A stretch of DNA of 64,000 nt from Spirodela intermedia (Eukaryota; Streptophyta; Magnoliopsida; Alismatales; Araceae), in assembly GCA_902729315.2 (NCBI GenBank), contig LR746268.1, positions 8,539,501 through 8,603,500 on the forward strand. The letters are read 5' to 3'. The translations under genes were made by a program, and so were the position numbers. Position 1 is the stretch's first letter, and each line of letters starts with the position of its first letter. The notes under the pieces are model-generated. The model ran no database searches. It was given only the letters and a program-made list of their open reading frames with translations, and was not told the DNA's origin. This document shows positions 36,831 through 46,954 of this stretch, piece after piece.

Positions 36831-37230
36831 GTATACAGAGGTTCGATGTCGGTTCTTTATTATGGTACAGTCAGAAGTCCATTTTTCAGGATTTCCTCTA
36901 CATTCAGTGAAGATTCTCGGGTTCCGGGGGTGCAGCTATCCATCTCTCTCTCTCTCTTTCCCTCTCTGTACCTCGTGTATACAGGGTTTGATTCCCATTG
37001 TTTAAGATGGCCCAGTCGGAAGTCCATAAGATTTTCCCCATATTCAATGAAGATGCTCAATTTCAGGCACCCCTACTGCTTCTCGGTTGACTTGTCTAAT
37101 CTCCACCTCTCTCTTTCTCTCTCGTCACTCTCTGTGTCTTTTCTAATATCCCTGTATAAAACCCGGGCCTCGTTCGATTCATAATGGTCAAGTACGATGG
37201 CCCATTTCTTCCTATGTAGATTCAGTGGAG
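36831..37230 (+). repeat. Three diverged tandem units, ~146-177 bp
   Basis: Units begin with GTATACAGAGGTTCGAT (36831), GTATACAGGGTTTGATTC (36977) and GTATAAAACCC...TTCGATTC (37154). Units 1 and 2 share CAGTC(A/G)GAAGTCCAT and ATTCA(G/A)TGAAGAT; unit 3 keeps ATTCAGTGGAG. Each unit boundary has a CT-rich tract, as in the arrays at 30 kb and 53 kb. Confidence 0.7.
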
Positions 37231-37816
37231 CACCACGTCACTCTAAAGATCGTATTTTTATGTGACCGTCGGCGCGGGGAGGACGACGTGCGGCTGCGAT
37301 CTGAACCAGAACCCGGAACTTGATGAGAGAGAAAGATAGAGAGAGGGAGCTTCCGTCGCCATGAATCGCGAGGGGGTTTTCGTCCTTGGAATCAGAGGAC
37401 AACGGCGATGAGCTCCTCCGTTCAGTTAATCCCGATCCCCCCGACCGCTCGGTCTCTCCCTCCGCGATTCCAAGGTTCCGGCGAGGGGTCACTGTTCCAG
37501 CTCTGTAGACGTCGTCTTCGCTCTCTCTCTCTTCTAAACAGGGATGGGAGTCGAGGAAGACGGACAGTGGAAGCTGTTGACTGCGGCGGACCGCACGTGT
37601 CGCACAGGACACGCACGGCGGTACAGACGGAACCGCGGCGGAACCTCTTCCAGCAGGACATACGGCGGCGACGGGAGAGAAAGAGAGAGAGAGGGGGGGG
37701 GGGGTTTGGGAGTCTTCAATATCATGGTTCGTGAGGAAGAGTAAGATATAATACAGTGAGGTCGATGGATATCGTGGATATGATCGAAAAACTGAAAGAG
37801 ACAAAATCGGCAGGGA

Positions 37817-38524
37817 TCAAGAGCCATTCTCCTGATCCTTGTCGTCGGCCTCGAAGGGAAGAGATCGAGAGGATGAGGAAGAAGACGGGGGGGCAAAAAG
37901 GTCTAACAGAAGGTCGACGAAGGCGCCGACGATGAATCTGTGGTTGGTCTTCCCGTTGACTCGTAGGTACCATTCGAGGAGCTCCTCGAGGCACTGCCAG
38001 TCCCTCACGCCGTAGATCGTCACCATCTCCTCCATGGACAATCGAAAGTCCGAGTAGGGATCCTTAGACTCCATGGCCAGGACCACGCCGTCCTTGAACG
38101 GGAAGCCCCCGGACTTTGACTCTTCGAGGATGGAGCTCGTACCGCCGGGCTCGAAGAAGAGCCGGCCGCCGCCACGCTCCGACTGCACCGCCCTGATGAC
38201 CGCCTCCGCCTCCGGCTCGCCGCCGCCGCCGCCGGAGTCCGCCTCCGACGCCGTGGAGAAGCTCTCCGACGCGAGCTCCTCCGACGAGTTGGTGAACCAC
38301 GACTCCGTCGTGTCCAGATACACCGAGTTCACCGTCTTGTACACCTCGTCTCGCCCTTCTCCGCTGCCGCCGATACCTTCGCCCGCGGCGGCGGCTCCGC
38401 TCCCTCGGAAGGATCTTGTCCGCGGGTGCTTGCAGGAGGGCCACGCCCACGAGGACGGGGGATACGACGACGGCGGCGGCGCCGCCCTCCGGAACAGATA
38501 CGGAAAACCCATCCTCCTCCCCAT
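37817..38524 (-). CDS. OFP: OVATE family protein (transcriptional repressor), copy B
   Basis: Intronless, 235 residues starting at ATG 38524 (MGRRMGFPYLFRR). Codons further upstream in this frame have no ATG. WPSCKHPRTRSFRG at 28-41 is the N-terminal signature of the OFP11-18-like group and differs from copy A. The OVATE domain covers about 153-211: SKDPYSDFRLSMEEMVTIYG, WQCLEELLEWYLRVN and HRFIVGAFVDLLLDLF. The centre is Ser/Gly/Glu-rich and probably disordered. The expected role is transcriptional repression through KNOX/BELL partners and control of organ shape. Copies A and B are too different to be a recent tandem duplicate. Confidence 0.93.
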   Translation of the reverse strand: MGRRMGFPYLFRRAAPPPSSYPPSSWAWPSCKHPRTRSFRGSGAAAAGEGIGGSGEGRDEVYKTVNSVYLDTTESWFTNSSEELASESFSTASEADSGGGGGEPEAEAVIRAVQSERGGGRLFFEPGGTSSILEESKSGGFPFKDGVVLAMESKDPYSDFRLSMEEMVTIYGVRDWQCLEELLEWYLRVNGKTNHRFIVGAFVDLLLDLFAPPSSSSSSRSLPFEADDKDQENGS

Positions 38525-39474
38525 GGCTCCCTCCCAACTCTCCTCCGCCACGGAAAGGGTTCAAAACTCGGCGGTGCTGGAGAGGCGGGATCGTCTGGGG
38601 TTGCAGAGGTTGTGAGGACTCGGAAGCGGCATTAATGGCGTGCGCAGGTGGTTGACGGCGAGGTGGGGTGGGGTGGGGACGTCCATGTTCGTAGGCTACA
38701 TGGATTAAATGGCTATTCAATACGCCACGGGAGGGAGGAACAGTGTCGGCATCATGCCACGGCGGCCCCATTTCTCTGCGTATCCCCAGCCCTCGCCTTC
38801 GCCTCTGATGTGATATCTCATTGCACCCCCAAACATGTTCTCCCCCACTGTATCATCCTCCTCTCCTCTCTCTCTCTCTCACTCTCCCTCTCTTTCTCTT
38901 ACGTCACCCCCTTTCTTTGACCAGGGCCCAGCGATTCTCCAAAAAAGCACCGATGCCAACAGAGAAGACAGTCGAGATGGAGAAGAACGGTGGAGATGAG
39001 GAAAGAGCTAGAGAGAGAGAGAGGTGGGGGACAGGGTCGCTGTGAAGTGTAGTTGGAGTGGCGGCATTCCCCGTGAACTCGCATGAAAGAGGGGAGAGAT
39101 GGGGACGGAAGTCCCGGGCGGCGGAGGAGGAGGCGTGGCCGCCGCGCGCGGCGGCGCCGCTCCTCCTCTTCAATGCCGCAGGGCCGAGAAGCGATTCCTG
39201 GAATCCCCGCCAATCGATTCAATGACCCCACGCCCCCCCCGCTCTTCGCAAATGCTCGCGCATTCAATCCCACGTGTCATCTGTCCACTTCGGATCGAGA
39301 TTTCCGTCCAATTTTATGGCTGGGAGATGCGAATTTCCCGGAAGATAATCGTAAAAAATATCTACACCGAAATTATTAATTTCTCCTCGAAGATCATCGG
39401 AGCTCTGAAATTATTTTCCAAATATTCTCGAAAAATCAAAAAGCCACGTGTAGAATTGAGAGAAAGAGTATGGG

Positions 39475-39477
<3 letters not shown>

Positions 39478-39513
<36 letters not shown>

Positions 39514-39579
39514 AAATGCCCATTTTCTCACGCCACGTGGCGATCTCACGATCACGAACAGATTGTCAACTCTCTCTCG

Positions 39580-39625
<46 letters not shown>

Positions 39626-39629
39626 GGTT
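39478..39629 (+). repeat. Compound (CT)n / (AC)n microsatellites
   Basis: A (CT)n run at 39478-39508, CT-rich sequence and a second run at 39583-39610, then (CA)n to about 39626. They lie 330-480 bp upstream of the MPP alpha ATG. Confidence 0.85.
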
Positions 39630-39750
39630 GTGAAAACGCTTGAAGAAAAGGACACATTTACTCCTAAAAAAACTAAGCCACAGCATCGAAGCGTAGCCCG
39701 TGCGTGTTTTAAAGCGGGCCTCTCTCCCTAATCACACAATGGCCCGGAAT

Positions 39751-39862
39751 TATAAATGGGCTTGAATACGAGTTCAAAGGCCCAATAACCCCCCGGGTGG
39801 GGGTTGGGGAGGCCCATTAAGGAGGTCTTGGTGGGGTTCCCCTCCCCCCCCCTAAAACCCTT
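39751..39862 (+). promoter_or_regulatory. MPP alpha promoter: TATA-like word, site II elements, telo-box-like word
   Basis: TATAAAT at 39751-39757 runs straight into TGGGCT. GGCCCA (site II in reverse orientation) occurs at 39779-39784 and 39811-39816, and AAAACCCTT, one base from a telo box, at 39854-39862. Clusters of TGGGCY with telo boxes are established regulators of plant genes for mitochondrial and ribosomal proteins, which fits the product. Use at this locus is inferred. Confidence 0.5.
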
Positions 39863-39959
39863 CTCTGCAGAAAAAGGTCGACAAAGAAGAGGGAGGAAGA
39901 AAGGAGAACGGGAGAGAGGTCGAGGAACAGCGTCCAGAGAAGGTTCGTCTACGGCGGAG

Positions 39960-42900
39960 ATGTTTCGATTTAGGAGCTTGCTTCAAGCGCGCAAGGTGCG
40001 TCCCTCCCTCAACGCTGCCTCTCCTCTGGCACTGGACGTCTCCTGTCTCGGAGTTTTGTCTCGCTCTCCGTAGGCTGGTCTTTTATTGTTCGCTGATATC
40101 TTGTCATGTTTATTCCCGTTACGCGCGATGTTATCTTGATTTCCTTTGCCCGTTTGATGATCACCGATTGTTTTCTACCCATGGTATGAAAACATCGGGA
40201 TCCTAACCGGCTCTCCGTTGACTTGTTCATATTCTGAAGCTCATCTTGACTTAATTAGCATGATACTATGCCGACATCAAGCGCAGAGTGTAGATACAGG
40301 TTTATTCTGTTTAATCCTTGCCCGTGAGGAGAGGTTGATATCCTACAATAACTAGAGAGAGTTCTCAAAAAATCTCAGTCGAGTAACCCTTCAGTGGGGT
40401 ACGACTCATACAATATGTCCTTTTTTTAGACCCCTTTCACGCAAGTCAACTCACAGAACACCATCATGATAATCCTTCCCCAGTTTCTCGAACATGCAAC
40501 TTGCTGCATTCCTATTCAAGATTTTTCATATTATCACCATCAAACGTCTTGCTTACGGCGATTTACGGTCTTGTCATGCCGAGGAAAACCCAGGGATCCA
40601 GGGGATAGGAGGGAAATGGGTGATTAAAAGGTCAGTGATTTATATAAAACAAAAACTTTTCCGGGATGTGGACATCATTTTCTTCCTCTTTTTCCCACAT
40701 TTCATATATTTTTCGTTGATCAGCTACATTCAAGTCGGGCAAATCCAACAGTGTTAAAAAGATCTCCAGGGGTCCTACCTATTCTTTTTTCTTGACCGCA
40801 GCATACTAGTCCAAAGCTCTGGAGGACTCATATGAGACAGCCTGGGCCAGTAAATCATTAATTTGCCATCAGAAGATATAATCATAGCAGCAATCGCATA
40901 CAATTTGGATCATGTTCAACAAGGCGGCAGCATTGTGCTAAATCAGGACTCGTGCAGTCCAATTCAGAGGCTATTGGGGCCTTTGGCATTTGCTTATGGA
41001 AGATCATAATATGCCATGAATATTTGTGTATGTTTCACAGAGACTTCAGTTACTTGGGAGAGTCAGAGAAGCTGATACACTGCATGGTCTGTGCATGTGA
41101 AAAATATCATTTTTCATAAGAAGATGAATTCTCTTACCACATTGCACACGGCATTGTTCACCTCTGACTTATGCTCTGCAGATAAGTGTGAAATCTAGTT
41201 TAATTTGAAACTAACTTGCACTCCATTCATTCTCTTCAGGTCATCCGTAATGCAGTGTACAAGCTGAGAGGCATTAGCTTTCAATCCCCAGATGCTTGTG
41301 CCCCTGAGGTGTTGAATCCCGAACATTTTCCTCCACTTTTCCGTCCACTGCCGGGATTCAAGCTGCCTCCATGTATTGAAGGCAATGCAGAACAGCACCC
41401 TACCAAGATCACAGTTCTTCCTAATGGTCTTAAGATTGCATCCGAAAACTCCACAGTGAGCTTATCAATTTTCCTTTGGGTTTTGCTTTCTTGTCTCCTA
41501 AACTCTAAACACGAGTCCATGGCAATGGCTGTTGAAACATATTTGCATTTATTCGGGGCCCTATTTCAGATATGTCTTTTCCTAAGTTTTCTTGATGTCA
41601 GGGACCTGCTGCCTGCATAGGACTATATGTCGACTGTGGCTCTATCTATGAGACGGAGGAGTCTATGGGCGCCACACATGTTTTAGAAAGAATGGCCTTC
41701 AAAAGTACGAGAAACCGCAGTCATTTGCATATGATTCGCGAAATCGAAGCAACTGGTGGGAATGTGGGTGCATCTGCTTCTAGGGAACAGATGGGATACA
41801 GTTATGATATGCTAAAGACCTATGTTCCTGAGGCAATTGAATTACTCATTGATTCCGTCAGAAACCCAATGTTTCTTGACGATGAGATCAAGGAGCAGGT
41901 TAGCCGTATATTGTTTTGGTGTCAACCATCTTATTCACTGTCCAAAATCTGTGCGTTGACATTATGGGACGAAATGAACAGGTGGCTAAACTGAAAACAG
42001 AACTCAGAGATATTTCCAAGGATCCTCAGCAGTTCCTCATCGAATCTCTTCATCTCGTTGGTTACTCCGGTGCACTCGCGAATCCATTGATTGCCCCTGA
42101 AGCGGTTTTGGACAGACTAGATGGATCTTCAATTGGCAAGTTTTATCATGTACGCCCTTGTTCAACCTTACTAGAATATGATTTTAAGAATTTTGACAAT
42201 GGAATATGAATTTGCGACTTAAAAGGATATGATATTCACAGGAGAATTATACTGCAGACCGCATGGTTTTGGCAGCATACGGGTTAGATCACGAGCAATT
42301 ATTGTATGTCGCAGAGCCTTTGCTGTACGACTTGCAGAAAGGCCCTGCTCTAGCCTTGCCACAATCTGTGTATATCGGTGGAGAAATCAGGCGCCGAGAA
42401 GATTCTGAGGTGTCCCAGGATTCTCTTAGCTTGGATAAAGTTTCTTATTTCTTCTGTTCGTGTGGTTGAACATCGCACTCTTTCTGTTTCTTCTCACAAC
42501 AGAGGACTCATGTGGCTCTGGGATTTGAAGTCCCTGGAGGTTGGCATAATGAGAAAGACGCAACAGCTGTCACTGTGCTGCAGGTAATGCAAAATACTGA
42601 ACTCCAATGTGCTTCCTCTGTTGGGGCAATTCTTCGTGCATTCGTTATGTCATATAAATTGAGGTTTGATCCTCTGACAGTTCCTGTTGGGCGGTGGTGG
42701 CTCGTTTTCTGCTGGTGGCCCTGGGAAGGGGATGCATTCTCGACTCTGTAAGTTATCGATCCATTGATGAAATCTTTTTCTCTCTCTAGAGAGTGATCTT
42801 CTGATTAACCTGTTATCTCTCTATTTCCTTCTTTTATGTTCATCATGAGGATGCTGGGTTTTATTATTAGTTTAGTATTCAACCATGATCGAACCCAAGT

Positions 42901-43332
42901 TGGTAAGATGGGGCATGAATTGAGGCATGATGTCCCAAGAACTTCTTCTTACTATCTAGGAAGGCGTGCTTTTTCGTAAATATAATCAGCGGTTGACTTG
43001 TCTTTCTGCAGCCAACTATATTATTTCTAGTTATCGTCCATAAAAAAACACAATCATTTGATAGAATATTCTCTCTTGATAAAAAAAAATATTGTTTTGA
43101 ATATTACCTTTGCAATCCCATTTCATCAGGAACAAAATTTCAATTTCTCTTGAATTCTCAGGCGAATGAATGGTGACTTCAAGAACTCTGATTCCCCAGA
43201 AATGTTCAGACCTTCATCTCTAGATTATATACAGAGATCATTAAAGAATTCTCCAAGTCTTCGCTATTTGACCTGCTTTTCTATCTCTTACATGGTCAAC
43301 ACTTACCACAGTCATGTGCATCCCTCTTTGGT

Positions 43333-43376
<44 letters not shown>

Positions 43377-44374
43377 ATGCGGAAGTATCTCTTAGCTGGT
43401 GCTTGGTGCAGATCTCCGCGTCCTCAATAAATACCAACAAGTTCAGTCCATCTCGGCTTTCAGCAGCATATACAACGACAATGGTCTCTTTGGCATCCAC
43501 CTGACCACCGTAAGTCCCATTCAAGATCCTCCAGATGTGTTGAAATATTCATTTATTTATTCGCAGCTAAATTATGCTAAATATGCATCCCATTTAGTGA
43601 TATCCTGCCTCAGTAAATGTAATCAGGAGAGCAGATTGGTCTCAATTATTTTAATAATTTCAGGGTCCAGAATTTGTGGCGAAGCTTGTGGAGATAGCGG
43701 CCGCCGAATTGCTATCTGTGGCAACACCTGGCCGAGGTGCATTCCCACTTTCTTAAAACATTATATGTGTGTATATATGTATTACCATATAAACAATCTT
43801 GGGTCATTTGGGTTCAGTCTCGGAGATCGAATTCCAGCGGGCCAAGAACACCACCAGATCTGCCGTCTTGATGAACCTGGAGTCAAGGGTAAGAATGGCA
43901 TCCCATTTTTTTATTTAATTCATGTTTAATGCTTTTATGACTTTGAAGATTGAGCTTGGTTGATGTCCAGATGATCATCGCAGAGGATATTGGGAGGCAG
44001 CTGTTGACTTACGGGTGCCGGTAGGATGTGTGAAGCACAGGAACCGCCTCTATGTGCCCATCACGCCTCTGTGTTTGATTGCTGTTATTACTTCTACAGG
44101 AAACCCGTGGAGCATTTCCTGGGATTTCTGGATGAGCTGACTCTCGATGATCTCACGGCCGTGGCAGGGAAGGTGTTGTCATCTAAGTTGACCATGGCCT
44201 GCTTGGGAGATGGTAGTTTCCTTTTTTTCGGCTTATTTTTAATTGCATTTAATTGTGGTTATTATTCGATCAGAGAATTATTCAAGGGTTGTTCATTCAT
44301 TTCACTTCTGACGCGTCTCCACAGTTGACCGCGTGCCGACTTATGCCTCAGTGAGCCAAATCTTTGGCCACTAG
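39960..44374 (+). CDS. MPPA: Mitochondrial processing peptidase alpha subunit / complex III core
   Basis: Thirteen coding exons: 39960-39995, 41240-41455, 41602-41898, 41982-42149, 42242-42409, 42503-42583, 42681-42747, 43412-43509, 43664-43736, 43818-43888, 43971-44020, 44100-44212 and 44325-44374, giving 495 residues, close to family length. The N-terminus MFRFRSLLQARK is a typical mitochondrial targeting start. GPAACIGLYVDCGSIYE and GATHVLERMAFKST mark the M16 fold; HVLER (about 110-114) replaces the zinc motif HxxEH, so this is the non-catalytic alpha type. Exon 7 encodes the substrate-guiding glycine-rich loop (GGGGSFSAGGPGKGMHSRL, about 326-344). In plants MPP is part of the bc1 complex, where this subunit works with the beta subunit to remove presequences. 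The first intron is 1.2 kb. Confidence 0.95.
43333..43375 (+). repeat. (ATC)n microsatellite in MPP alpha intron 7
   Basis: About 14 ATC/CAT trinucleotides, ending 36 bp before the acceptor of exon 8 (43412), so within the likely branch-point zone. The reverse strand reads as poly-Asp, which is a shadow. Confidence 0.92.
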
Positions 44375-44778
44375 CTAGTGCAGGCAGCTTGTAAAGTCAA
44401 CCCTTGTTGGGCTCCAGGGCGCTATCAGATGACGGAATGTGCCTGAGGTGTGGAGATATCTGCAGATTCCATGGAGCTTAGGTATGTTTTAAAATTAGAT
44501 AATTAATCAATATGGATATATGTTTTTGGTGATTTTTGTTAATTGGTGGTAATGATCCCCATTTGTTTCTTTCCATCAGAAATCAGGCTCCTTTTCCCGG
44601 AGGAAAGAGATAATTTAGAGATAGAGAGAGAGAGTGAGTTCGTGGTTGATTTTTGTATCTTTTTTTCTGGGTTCTTCATTCATTTGAATTTATCTGTATC
44701 TCAACTTTAACTGGCGGTGATGCTCCTAGTTTGTTTCATTTCATCAGAAGTCAGCTGCCTTCTCCGGAGGAGAGAGAA

Positions 44779-44832
<54 letters not shown>

Positions 44833-44896
44833 TAAAAAAACGAAGAATTTATCCTTCCATCCATCTATTTAGCTATCTATCTGTCTGTCTATTCTA
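44375..44896. other. Convergent 3' region MPP alpha / CAF1
   Basis: Holds both 3' UTRs, a two-copy diverged duplication (44545-44790) and a long GA microsatellite (44769-44831). No coding sequence is seen. Confidence 0.6.
44545..44831 (+). repeat. Two-copy duplication (168 bp period) ending in (GA)n
   Basis: Unit 1 (from 44545, GGTGGTAATGATCCCC) and unit 2 (from 44713, GGCGGTGATGCTCCTAG) share TTTGTTTC, CATCAGAA and a C/T-rich word followed by CCGGAGGA. Both lead into GA-rich sequence; unit 2 ends in a perfect (GA)n of about 55 bp. Confidence 0.7.
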
Positions 44897-45724
44897 TCAA
44901 CAAGCTTCTAGGCCGTAAAGGACACCGGCGAGCCTCTCCTCGGCGTGGTGGAGGAAGAAGAGGTCCCTCATCCTGAGGAAGGCGTGCCAGGTGAGGAGGC
45001 TATCGGAGCCGGCCTGGTGGCACCGCCCCACCGCCCTCTCCACCTGCAACTCTCCGGCGACCCTCTCCAGGCCCCCGTACAGGTTCTCGCAGAACCTCGT
45101 CATGTGCTTCACGTCGTAGACCCTGTCCCCGAAGAACCCCCGCAGCAGCTGCACAAACTCCGGCAACCTCTCCGGCAGCCGCTCGCCGGAGAGCAGCCGC
45201 AGCAGGTACCCGAAGTCGTAGGCGCCGTGGAAGCTCACCCAGCTCACCCCCTCGTTGCAGACGAGCCCCGACGACATCATCAGCTCCGCGAACCGCCGGC
45301 AGGCGGCGCCGTCGCGGCGGTTCCGCTCGAAGTCGATGCCGTTCTGCCGGAGCAGCTCCACGGACTCCGGGGCGTGGTCGTCGCGCGAGGGGTCGAAGTC
45401 CCGGAAGTTGAACTCCCAGATGAACCCGCCGCTGCCGTCGCCGGCGGCGCCGCCGGGGAGGTTGCCGTCGGCGTCGGAGAGGGTGAGCCCCACCTGGATC
45501 AGGCTGAGGGCGTCCACGTTGGCCTTGAGGCAGCGGTATCTCGCCGCCGGCGACAACTCCGACGGCCTCGCCGGCAGCCGGTACACCAACCCGGGGAACT
45601 CCGTGTCCATGGCCACGTACGGGTACCGGTCGATCAAGCTCTCGATCAGCTGGAACTCCGACTCCAGATTCGCCGCCCAAACCGACCGGATCTCTATTTT
45701 CTTCTTCTCCGCCGCCATAGCCAT
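44897..45724 (-). CDS. CAF1: CAF1-type deadenylase, CCR4-NOT catalytic subunit
   Basis: Intronless, 275 residues, the usual size for plant CAF1. I start at ATG 45724 ([20 protein letters not shown]) because the conserved domain begins there; the open frame upstream lacks an ATG. The DEDD nuclease residues are visible: D40 and E42 in [11 protein letters not shown]170 in [11 protein letters not shown], and H236/D241 in [13 protein letters not shown]1 shortens mRNA poly(A) tails in the cytoplasm, and plant members are often stress- and pathogen-inducible. The coding region is very GC-rich, which opens long shadow frames on the other strand. A TATA box lies about 80 bp upstream. Confidence 0.95.
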   Translation of the reverse strand: MAMAAEKKKIEIRSVWAANLESEFQLIESLIDRYPYVAMDTEFPGLVYRLPARPSELSPAARYRCLKANVDALSLIQVGLTLSDADGNLPGGAAGDGSGGFIWEFNFRDFDPSRDDHAPESVELLRQNGIDFERNRRDGAACRRFAELMMSSGLVCNEGVSWVSFHGAYDFGYLLRLLSGERLPERLPEFVQLLRGFFGDRVYDVKHMTRFCENLYGGLERVAGELQVERAVGRCHQAGSDSLLTWHAFLRMRDLFFLHHAEERLAGVLYGLEAC

Positions 45725-46270
45725 GCCGACCTCGATCTCTTCTTCTTCTTCTCCTTCCTCTGATCCGATGAGGATGGGGGGAAGGAAGGCGGCCCAGGGG
45801 GGAGGTATATAGCAGCAAGAAGGAGGCACATTCCAGGAAGGAACGTTCTGCTGGGCCCCACCATGGCTGCCAGTCCATTTTCTTCTGGCCCTTAGATGGC
45901 AGGAGCTGATAGTCGGCGTCCGGACCCCCCGCTCTGGAGAGGAGTCAGCTTCTTTGACCATCCCACAGGCGTTGAACACGTGCAGGCTTTGACGAGGAAG
46001 CGGCTCTCCCGGCGCTGACCAGGACTAGCGAATTCCATGGCTCAGGTTTCCTCAAGATTGTTGGACCGGGCCTGGCAGAGTAGACCGTCGCTACCATCCG
46101 TTGTTCTCACCGTGTGCCCAGCTCACACTGTCAACTGGTCATCGACCCTTCTCTCATCATGACGAACAAAGTCAGCGCTTTGACAAACGTTCGATCCAGA
46201 GCCAATTCCTTGCACTAAATAGCCGAAAGACGTCGTGATCCCGATCGTCAAGGCCTCATCCGACCCGATC

Positions 46271-46314
<44 letters not shown>

Positions 46315-46374
46315 ATCTTGACAATCATTCGAGGTGTGGGTCAACACGGGCCATCCGGAGTCAGCTGGGTGGGG
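45725..46374. promoter_or_regulatory. CAF1 promoter region with TATA box and TTGAC words
   Basis: The minus strand reads CTATATAC at 45805-45812, about 80 bp upstream of the CAF1 ATG. Several TTGAC W-box cores lie upstream: TTTGACC near 45954, TTTGACG near 45985, TTTGACA near 46178 and GTCAA near 46130 and 46247. A (CT)n tract is at 46271-46309. WRKY-type control would fit the known stress induction of plant CAF1 genes, but is inferred. Confidence 0.45.
46271..46309 (+). repeat. (TC)n microsatellite
   Basis: A pure TC run between the CAF1 promoter and the 3' end of SWC6, about 65 bp from the SWC6 stop codon. Confidence 0.9.
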
Positions 46375-46616
46375 TCAGCTGATGAACTTCAGGCATCGGG
46401 TCTCGTTGTGGATCACCTGGCACCGGCACGAGCAGAACCTTGCCCCGCACCTCACGCACGTGTAGCACGCCGCGAATCCGCAGACCGCACAGAAGTACCT
46501 GCGCGCCGACGCGCTCGGGGGCCCCACGGCCGCCCTCAAATATGTCGGCACGTGCCGCGGCAGCGCCTCCAAGTTTGCCTGCAGAACGGCAAAGCAGAAC
46601 AGCAGAGTGAGTGAGT

Positions 46617-46660
<44 letters not shown>

Positions 46661-46916
46661 AGCGAAGTCCATAGGGCACCTACATCATGGAGGATCTCAA
46701 TGAAGGTCCGGGGGGCCCTCTTTGCGTTCTCCATGGCTTTCCCTTGTCTGGTCTTCCGCTTCATATTCTTGGACTGCCTCCTCTGCATGTGGGCTGAGAT
46801 CGCGCAGAAGAAAAAATGGGCACGGCGGTCCAACTCAGAAGCATGCCCAGATAGGTCGATAGATAGATAGATTGATTGATTGAGAGAGAGAAAACATGCA
46901 CGATTGATGCAAGAAC

Positions 46917-46954
<38 letters not shown>

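Larger units (their letters stand above)
34356..37816. other. Spacer between convergent OVATE genes
   Basis: Contains a poly-purine A/G patch (34460-34498), CT microsatellites (35095-35153, 35260-35306, 36778-36815) and a three-copy diverged tandem repeat (36831-37230). GC-rich frames at 35500-36280 and 37240-37810 have no recognisable domain. No gene is supported. Confidence 0.45.
38525..39959. other. Divergent promoter region OFP-B / MPP alpha
   Basis: Holds the promoter of OFP copy B (minus) and of MPP alpha (plus). CT tracts occur at 38863-38882, 39478-39508 and 39583-39610, with a short (AC)n at 39610-39626. Frames around 39080-39250 are GC-rich shadows. Candidate promoter words for MPP alpha are listed separately. 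Confidence 0.5.

Noticed and set aside
43333-43375. Poly-Asp protein frame on the minus strand
   Set aside because: Translation of an (ATC)n microsatellite inside an intron of MPP alpha.
44945-45763. 272-codon plus-strand frame antisense to CAF1, and a 292-codon second minus-strand frame
   Set aside because: Both lie over the very GC-rich CAF1 coding region and are Pro/Arg/Ala/Val-rich without domains. They are shadows of biased codon use.
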